The position numbers were made by a program, and so were the translations under genes. A stretch of DNA of 64,000 nucleotides from Streptomyces chromofuscus (GTDB lineage Bacteria > Actinomycetota > Actinomycetes > Streptomycetales > Streptomycetaceae), in NCBI RefSeq assembly GCF_015160875.1, contig NZ_CP063374.1, positions 992,001 to 1,056,000 on the forward strand. The letters are read 5' to 3'. The notes under the pieces were generated by a model. It was given only the letters and a program-made list of their open reading frames with translations. It was not told the origin of the DNA and searched no databases. Below are positions 59,652-64,000 of this stretch, in pieces (positions within the stretch are counted from its first letter, which is position 1; each line of letters starts with the position of its first letter).

Positions 59652-60176
59652 CTATGCGCCGCTGGTGGTCGCCTTGCGCCGACCGCTGCTGGACGCACTC
59701 CGTGCGCCGGCCGCTGTCGACTTCCCGGCGCCGGACGTCGTACGCCTGCTCGTCGACGTCGTGCGCCGGCTTGCGGGCGCCGACTTCCCACTGCTGGTCG
59801 CCGTACGCCGGGTGGTGGGCGACTTGACGGCTGTCGCCTCGGCACCGCCCGGCGTCGTGGTCGTCGTGGTGGCCGCTCCGTTGCCCTCGTGCCGGGGCTT
59901 CGGCTGGGTCAGCCACGCCACGCCCGCCATCGTCAGGGCGACGGGCCACTCCACCACGCCCGCGACTCCGAGAATCCCGGCCCCGGTGTACACGGCCACG
60001 CGGCGGCCACGCGGCGACACGGCGCCGACCGCGTCAAGCGCACCGCCGGCCGCCTTGGTCACCATTCCGGCCCCGGGCACCTTGCGCAGCGCCGTCACGG
60101 GTGCGCGCAGTGGTGCCGGGAGCTCGGGCGAGGTCTTCTGCCGTTCCATGACGCTCACGCTCCCTGGCAGATCCAT
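59652..60176 (-). CDS. Small membrane-associated protein upstream of the ATPase
   Basis: 174 residues from ATG 60176, or 165 from ATG 60149 (MERQKTSPELPAP), which has AGGGAG ten bases upstream and is perhaps better. The middle has VAVYTGAGILGVAGVVEWPVAL and TMAGVAWLTQPKP, one or two membrane helices. The last 75 residues are a basic Ser/Thr/Arg/Ala tail (TSSGKSAPASRRTTSTSRR), likely disordered. It lies 60 bp before the ATPase gene on the same strand, so the two are probably an operon and the protein may be an accessory of the pump; this is inference. Confidence 0.75.
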   Translation of the reverse strand: MDLPGSVSVMERQKTSPELPAPLRAPVTALRKVPGAGMVTKAAGGALDAVGAVSPRGRRVAVYTGAGILGVAGVVEWPVALTMAGVAWLTQPKPRHEGNGAATTTTTTPGGAEATAVKSPTTRRTATSSGKSAPASRRTTSTSRRTTSGAGKSTAAGARSASSSGRRKATTSGA

Positions 60177-60571
60177 GTCTCACCCCGACGGGTTCCCTCG
60201 GTACGACGTGTCACCCGCACGAATGAGGGAAACTCCGACAATCCAGACAAATAGAGCCTACGGGAGCTCGCGCCGCGGGGACGCGCAAACCCCGCGGATG
60301 CTCCGGCAAACGGGCACCTCCGCACCCCCACGGCACCTTCCGGCCGCTTTCCACGACCCACCCGGCACGACGACGGCGACGAGCCGACGACGAACGCCTC
60401 GGGCCCGGACGGCACCTACGGCAAGTACGCCACCTCGGACATCACCGACAGGTGATCTCCCCACGGTGAGCGCGGCACAGGTGCCCTCCTCTCGGGAAGT
60501 GCGGCACACGTGCCCAACGGGGAGTGCGGCCCTGCGGAGCGTCTGCGGCGGGACGCTTCGCACGTCCCGCG
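60177..60571. other. Intergenic with a possible 3' coding remnant
   Basis: On the plus strand a frame ends NASGPDGTYGKYATSDITDR at about 60453 and looks protein-like for some 25 residues, but it has no in-frame start codon after the previous stop at 60252. It may be the tail of a deleted gene. Otherwise I see only the promoter region of the small membrane protein (A/T-rich near 60240-60256) and short GTGCGGC repeats before the PaaX gene end. Confidence 0.4.
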
Positions 60572-61318
60572 TCATGTCCGCCGCACGGCCCTCGTCAACT
60601 CCCGCTGGTAGGCGGCGTACGCGGTGCGCAGCGCGGGACCCGGCCAGCCGGCGGGCAGGAGGGCCGGCGGCAGGACGGGGTCGGCGAGCAGGTGGCGCAC
60701 GACGGCCGCGAAGACGGTCAGCCGTTCGGCGGGGCGCTCCGCGCGTGCGGCCCGGTCGAGCAGCGCGCGGGCCGTGGCGGCCCAGTCGCCGAGCGGCCAC
60801 AGCTCCGCCGCCAGGTCGCGTGCCGGCTGCGCGGGCCGGGCCGTGAAGGACTGGAGTACGGCTCCCAGGTCGTCCGGCAACGGCCGGCGCAGGTTGGCGG
60901 GGCGCAGCCAGACGCCCTCGCGGAGCTCGGCGAGCCGCAGGACGGTCAGCCGGGAGCGGAGGTCGGCGCGTTCGGCGGGCCCGCGGCCGATCGCGGTGAT
61001 CACGGCCATCTCCCAGTCCCCGTCCCACGCGCGCTCACCTGGATGCAGGGCGTCGTCCTGCCGGCGTTGGCGCTCCAGCAGCCGGTCGCCGATCCGGTAG
61101 CCGGTGTCCGTGCGCAGCAGGTCCCCGGCGGCCGTCATCCGGCTGAGCGCGGCCCGCAGGGTGGAGCCGCCGACACCGAACGGCTCCACGACGCGGGCGA
61201 GGTCCCGCACCGCCAGCTCGGGCGGGTGGGCGCCGAGCAGCACGCTCAGCACGACGGACCGGGCCGACAGCGGGCGCAGTGCGGCGCCGCCGGGCCGCGT
61301 GGTCTCGTCGATGCGCAT
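60572..61318 (-). CDS. PaaX-family transcriptional regulator
   Basis: 248 residues. The N-terminal winged helix reads SARSVVLSVLLGAHPPELAV and VGGSTLRAALSRMTAAGDLLR; the middle has RAWDGDWEMAVIT, the PaaX-family W-x-G-x-W signature, and the C-terminal domain EGVWLRPANLRRPL and later helices. PaaX proteins repress phenylacetate-type degradation genes and respond to an aryl- or acyl-CoA. It is divergent from an acyl-CoA dehydrogenase gene 75 bp away, the obvious target. TAGGGT lies eight bases before the ATG with CTGCAA 17 bases further up, so the mRNA may be nearly leaderless. Confidence 0.87.
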   Translation of the reverse strand: MRIDETTRPGGAALRPLSARSVVLSVLLGAHPPELAVRDLARVVEPFGVGGSTLRAALSRMTAAGDLLRTDTGYRIGDRLLERQRRQDDALHPGERAWDGDWEMAVITAIGRGPAERADLRSRLTVLRLAELREGVWLRPANLRRPLPDDLGAVLQSFTARPAQPARDLAAELWPLGDWAATARALLDRAARAERPAERLTVFAAVVRHLLADPVLPPALLPAGWPGPALRTAYAAYQRELTRAVRRT

Positions 61319-61393
61319 GGGCACGTACCCTACGGGGCCCCTTCTCGCGTTGCAGTATTGCTGCGGTCGTATCGACGGTGCAACACTCGCCCC
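61319..61393. promoter_or_regulatory. Divergent promoter and possible PaaX operator
   Basis: GTTGCA (about 61348-61353) and TGCAAC (about 61379-61384) form a widely spaced inverted repeat in the 75 bp between the PaaX and acyl-CoA dehydrogenase starts. On the minus strand CTGCAA, a 17-base spacer and TAGGGT form a promoter for the regulator gene that overlaps the left arm. Confidence 0.45.
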
Positions 61394-63082
61394 ATGGTCT
61401 CGACACACGATGGCGCACCCGGCGGCGACACCCACGTCGTCTTCAACCAGCCCCCTGCCCTGGCCCCGTACGACGCGTCCGACGACCGGGCCCTGCTGGA
61501 GGGGCTGCGGCGCGAGGGCGCCGGGTGGGCCGAGGAGGACGTGCGGCGACTCGGTCGGCAGGCCGGCAGCGCGGAGGCGCAGGAGTGGGGTGAGCTGGCC
61601 AACCGGCACGAGCCGGTGCTGCGCACCCACGACCGCTACGGCAACCGGATCGACGAGGTCGACTTCCACCCGAGCTGGCACCATCTGATGCGCGTCGCGG
61701 TGGCCGAGGGCCTGGCGGGCGCCCCGTGGGCCGACGACCGGCCGGGGGCCCACGTCGCGCGCACGGCGGGCGGGCTGGTGTGGGGGCACGCCGAGGCCGG
61801 ACACGGCTGCCCGACGTCGATGACCTACGCCGCCGTCCCCGCGCTGCGCCGCGAGCCGGACCTCGCGAAGGTCTACGAACCGTTGCTGACCAGCCGCGAG
61901 TACGACCCGGAACTCGGTGTTCCGACTCGGAAGAGCGGTCTGCTGGCCGGCATGGGGATGACCGAGAAGCAGGGCGGCTCGGACGTCCGTACGAACACCA
62001 CGACCGCGACGCCCACCGCCGAGCCCGGCGTGTACACCCTGCGCGGGCACAAGTGGTTCACGTCCGCCCCGATGTGCGACGTGTTCCTGGTGCTGGCACA
62101 GGCTCCCGACGGGCTGTCCTGCTTCCTGGTGCCGCGCGTGCTGCCCGACGGCAGCCGCAACGCCTTCCGCATCCAGCGGCTGAAGGACAAGCTCGGCAAC
62201 CGTTCGAACGCCTCCTCGGAGCCGGAGTTCGACGGGACCGTCGCCTGGCTGGTCGGACCCGAGGGACAGGGCGTCAAGACGATCATCGAGATGGTCAACT
62301 GCACCCGCCTGGACTGCGTGATGGCCTCGGCGACGCTGATGCGCAGGACGCTGGTGGAGGCGGGACACCACGCGCGGCACCGCAGCGCGTTCGGGGCACG
62401 GCTGGTGGACCAGCCGCTGATGCGCAACGTGCTGGCCGACCTGGCCCTGGAGTCGGAGGCCGCCACGACGCTCACCCTGCGCCTGGCGGGCGCGGCCGAC
62501 CGGGCGGTGCGCGGGGACACGGGCGAGGCCGCGTTCCGCCGGATCGCCACGGCCGTGGGCAAGTACTGGGTCACCAAGCGCGGCCCGGCCTTCACCGCGG
62601 AGGCCCTCGAGTGCCTGGGCGGCAACGGCTACGTGGAGGACTCGGGCATGCCCCGCCATTACCGCGAGGCGCCGCTGCTGTCCATTTGGGAGGGCTCCGG
62701 GAACGTCAACGCCCTCGACGTGCTGCGCGCGTTGAGCCGCGAGCCGGACACGGCGGAGGCGCTGTTCGCCGAACTGGCGCTGGCGCAGGGCTCGGACGCC
62801 CGGCTGGACGCGGCCGTGACGCGGCTCAAGGGCATGCTCGCGGAGGGCTCGCAGTCGGGGGCACGCCGGCTGGTGGAGTGGATGGCGCTGACCCTTCAGG
62901 GGTCGCTGCTGGTCCGGCACGCTCCGCCCGCGGTCGCCGACGCGTTCTGCGCGACCCGGCTGGGCGGCGACTGGGGACACGCCTTCGGCACCCTGCCCGA
63001 CGGGGCGGGAGTCGACGCGATCCTGGAAAGGGCACTGCCCGCGCCTGATCCGTCGAACACGGCCGCGGCGCAGCTTGCCTGA
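61394..63082 (+). CDS. Acyl-CoA dehydrogenase, AidB-like
   Basis: 562 residues, longer than ordinary acyl-CoA dehydrogenases (about 380) and matching the AidB branch. Features: VVFNQPPALAPYDASDDRAL near the start, GMTEKQGGSDVRTNTTTA (FAD/substrate-binding), LRGHKWFTSAPMCDVFLVLA, NCTRLDCVMASATLMRRTLV and ECLGGNGYVEDSGMPRHYREAP with LLSIWEGSGNVNALDVLR. The active-site glutamate is probably that of IWEGSGN. E. coli AidB is linked to protection from DNA alkylation and oxidises isovaleryl-CoA weakly; the Streptomyces role is unknown. Electrons may go to EtfAB. Controlled presumably by the divergent PaaX protein. Confidence 0.9.
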   Translation: MVSTHDGAPGGDTHVVFNQPPALAPYDASDDRALLEGLRREGAGWAEEDVRRLGRQAGSAEAQEWGELANRHEPVLRTHDRYGNRIDEVDFHPSWHHLMRVAVAEGLAGAPWADDRPGAHVARTAGGLVWGHAEAGHGCPTSMTYAAVPALRREPDLAKVYEPLLTSREYDPELGVPTRKSGLLAGMGMTEKQGGSDVRTNTTTATPTAEPGVYTLRGHKWFTSAPMCDVFLVLAQAPDGLSCFLVPRVLPDGSRNAFRIQRLKDKLGNRSNASSEPEFDGTVAWLVGPEGQGVKTIIEMVNCTRLDCVMASATLMRRTLVEAGHHARHRSAFGARLVDQPLMRNVLADLALESEAATTLTLRLAGAADRAVRGDTGEAAFRRIATAVGKYWVTKRGPAFTAEALECLGGNGYVEDSGMPRHYREAPLLSIWEGSGNVNALDVLRALSREPDTAEALFAELALAQGSDARLDAAVTRLKGMLAEGSQSGARRLVEWMALTLQGSLLVRHAPPAVADAFCATRLGGDWGHAFGTLPDGAGVDAILERALPAPDPSNTAAAQLA

Positions 63083-63554
63083 CGCCGCCACAGTGCGCCG
63101 GACGGGCCGCGGCGGCCACCGCCCTGACTGTCGGCGGGCGCCCTCTCAGCCCGCCTGACCCCGCCGGATCGACCGGGGCGGACTCCGCCCTGTCCAGGCC
63201 GGCAGGTGCGCCTTTCTTCCAGCACGTCTGACGCCGCCCCAGCACCGTGGACCAAGCCGCGGCGGACTCCCCCCGCCCGATCCGGCGAACACCCGTGTCA
63301 CTCGGCCCGCCCTGACGCCGCCACAACGCGTCGGACCAGGCCCCGGCGGAGTCCGCCCCGGTCGATCCGGCGAACGCGCATGTCGCTCGGCCCGCATGAC
63401 GCCGGCACAGCCCATCGGACCAGGCCCCGGCGGACTCCGCCCCGGTCGATCCGGCGAACGCACATGTCGCTCGGCCCGCATGACGCCGGCACAGCCCATC
63501 GGACCAGGCCCCGGCGGACTCCGGCCCGCCGGATCCGGTCGGCGCGCTCGCCGT
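63083..63554. repeat. 84-bp tandem repeats related to the end of the last gene
   Basis: A unit starting TGACGCCGCCACAACGCGTC recurs at 63229, 63313, 63397 and 63481 with 84-bp spacing, with weaker copies at 63080 and 63158. The same sequence, TGGCGCCGCCACAGCGCGTC at 63564, is the 3' end of the minus-strand gene that follows, so the array seems to be built from that coding end; the copy at 63080 overlaps the acyl-CoA dehydrogenase stop. The two best units (63397 and 63481) are almost identical over 60 bases. No gene is supported. Confidence 0.8.
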
Positions 63555-64000
63555 TCAGCCGGTCTGGCGCCGCCACAGCGCGTCGAAGCGGGCCCAGTCG
63601 GCCTCCCACTGGTCCAGGCGCCCGCGTTCCAGTCGGCCGCGCAGGAGGCGGGCGCCGGCGAGCGGCACGGCGGCTGCGCCGACGCCCGCGAGCGTGCCGG
63701 TCAGGTCGGCTCGTACGCGGGCCTCGGACGGGCTGGTGGGCTCGGTCACGAGGCGGCCCTGCCGGTCCGTCCAGACGGTGACCGGCGTGCCGGCGGGGCT
63801 GCCGGGCCTGACCCGCGCCTGGCCGGAACGGTCGGAGCCGTCCGGCGCGGGCCAGCGCACCTCGGCCCACACCCGCTCGGTGCTCGGCGCGCCGGACCTC
63901 GCTGGGGACGGTCCGGGCACCGGCTCGGTCAGCCGCGCCTCGACCGTGCGCCACTCGACGCGCTCCCGGGCCAGCTGCCCTTCGACGGTCCGGCTCACCG
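63555..64000 (-). CDS. Rv1733c-like membrane protein, C-terminal part, cut by window edge
   Basis: About 148 codons are visible before the window ends; a GTG at 63998 is probably internal. The pattern VWAEVRWPAPDGSDRSGQAR, GTPVTVWTDRQGRLVTEPTS, then a membrane helix (LAGVGAAAVPLAGARLL) and the short tail QWEADWARFDALWRRQTG is characteristic of actinobacterial Rv1733c-family proteins, which have an N-terminal helix, an extracellular domain and a second helix. Function unknown. Its last codons are repeated in the 84-bp array downstream. Confidence 0.75.
   Translation of the reverse strand, partial: VSRTVEGQLARERVEWRTVEARLTEPVPGPSPARSGAPSTERVWAEVRWPAPDGSDRSGQARVRPGSPAGTPVTVWTDRQGRLVTEPTSPSEARVRADLTGTLAGVGAAAVPLAGARLLRGRLERGRLDQWEADWARFDALWRRQTG

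Noticed and set aside
60572-63091. Single 839-codon minus-strand frame covering PaaX and the antisense of the acyl-CoA dehydrogenase gene
   Set aside because: Only the part from ATG 61318 has PaaX homology; the rest is antisense to a clear enzyme gene.
63146-63955. Frames on both strands through the 84-bp array
   Set aside because: Because 84 is a multiple of three all frames stay open; there is no ribosome site or homology, and one overlaps the Rv1733c-like gene.
1-64000. Biosynthetic gene cluster, prophage or conjugative element
   Set aside because: No polyketide, peptide or terpene synthase, no phage structural gene, integrase, relaxase or transposase was seen.

Overview
The window is high-GC DNA (third codon positions almost always G or C, frequent GTG and one TTG start, GGAGG-type ribosome sites) with a gene content typical of Streptomyces: F420- and mycothiol-linked enzyme families, DUF6421, DUF5134, an Rv1733c-like protein, a 481-residue Gap2-type GAPDH and many small regulators. 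I identify it as Streptomyces from the families alone; the species cannot be settled without a search. No rRNA, tRNA, CRISPR array, insertion sequence or prophage was recognised.

Layout. 1-2.3 kb: sugar-phosphate catabolism (class II aldolase, SIS isomerase) divergent from a DeoR regulator. 2.7-7.9 kb: GH15 glycosidase, secreted phosphodiester glycosidase, GAPDH. 8.0-12.0 kb: a translationally coupled module of an unknown protein, a MoxR-type AAA+ ATPase and a protein joining an HExxH site to a von Willebrand A domain. 12-18.8 kb: two MFS transporters (one divergent from a MarR repressor), a mycothiol-dependent-type enzyme and a NarL-type two-component system. 19-28 kb: a TetR gene facing a deazaflavin-dependent oxidoreductase across an array of about nine palindromes, geranylgeranyl reductase, M20 dipeptidase, a P-loop kinase-Nudix fusion, and a ROK kinase/LacI pair sharing an operator. 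28-34.8 kb: a CitE-like lyase, secreted EEP hydrolase, etfBA, and a flavin reductase behind a 36-residue leader peptide of the actinobacterial cysteine-attenuator type, with thioredoxin and a frameshifted DUF4395 gene. 35-45 kb: acyltransferase, two truncated genes meeting head to head, the overlapping DUF6421-SDR-threonine aldolase operon, GDPD, GNAT, VOC proteins, and MarR with a twice-frameshifted FUSC-type gene. 45-64 kb: M56 peptidase, PAP2, HAD, TetR, the secreted LVIVD/DUF305 pair, FprA-type ferredoxin reductase, a decayed purine permease with a 301-bp tandem duplication, an ArsR gene fused against an oxidoreductase remnant, a 1505-residue P-type ATPase, PaaX/acyl-CoA dehydrogenase, and a cut-off Rv1733c-like gene.

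Most of this is ordinary chromosomal content in small operons or divergent regulator-target pairs. What stands out is decay and repetition. Several genes carry single-base frame changes or deletion junctions. Several spacers hold tandem repeats (units of about 21, 24, 28, 59, 80 and 84 bp), and three of these arrays look derived from the 3' end of an adjacent gene. The strongest candidates for little-described biology are the MoxR/metallopeptidase-VWA module, the DUF6421 operon, the leader peptide before the flavin reductase and the dense palindrome array beside the TetR gene.
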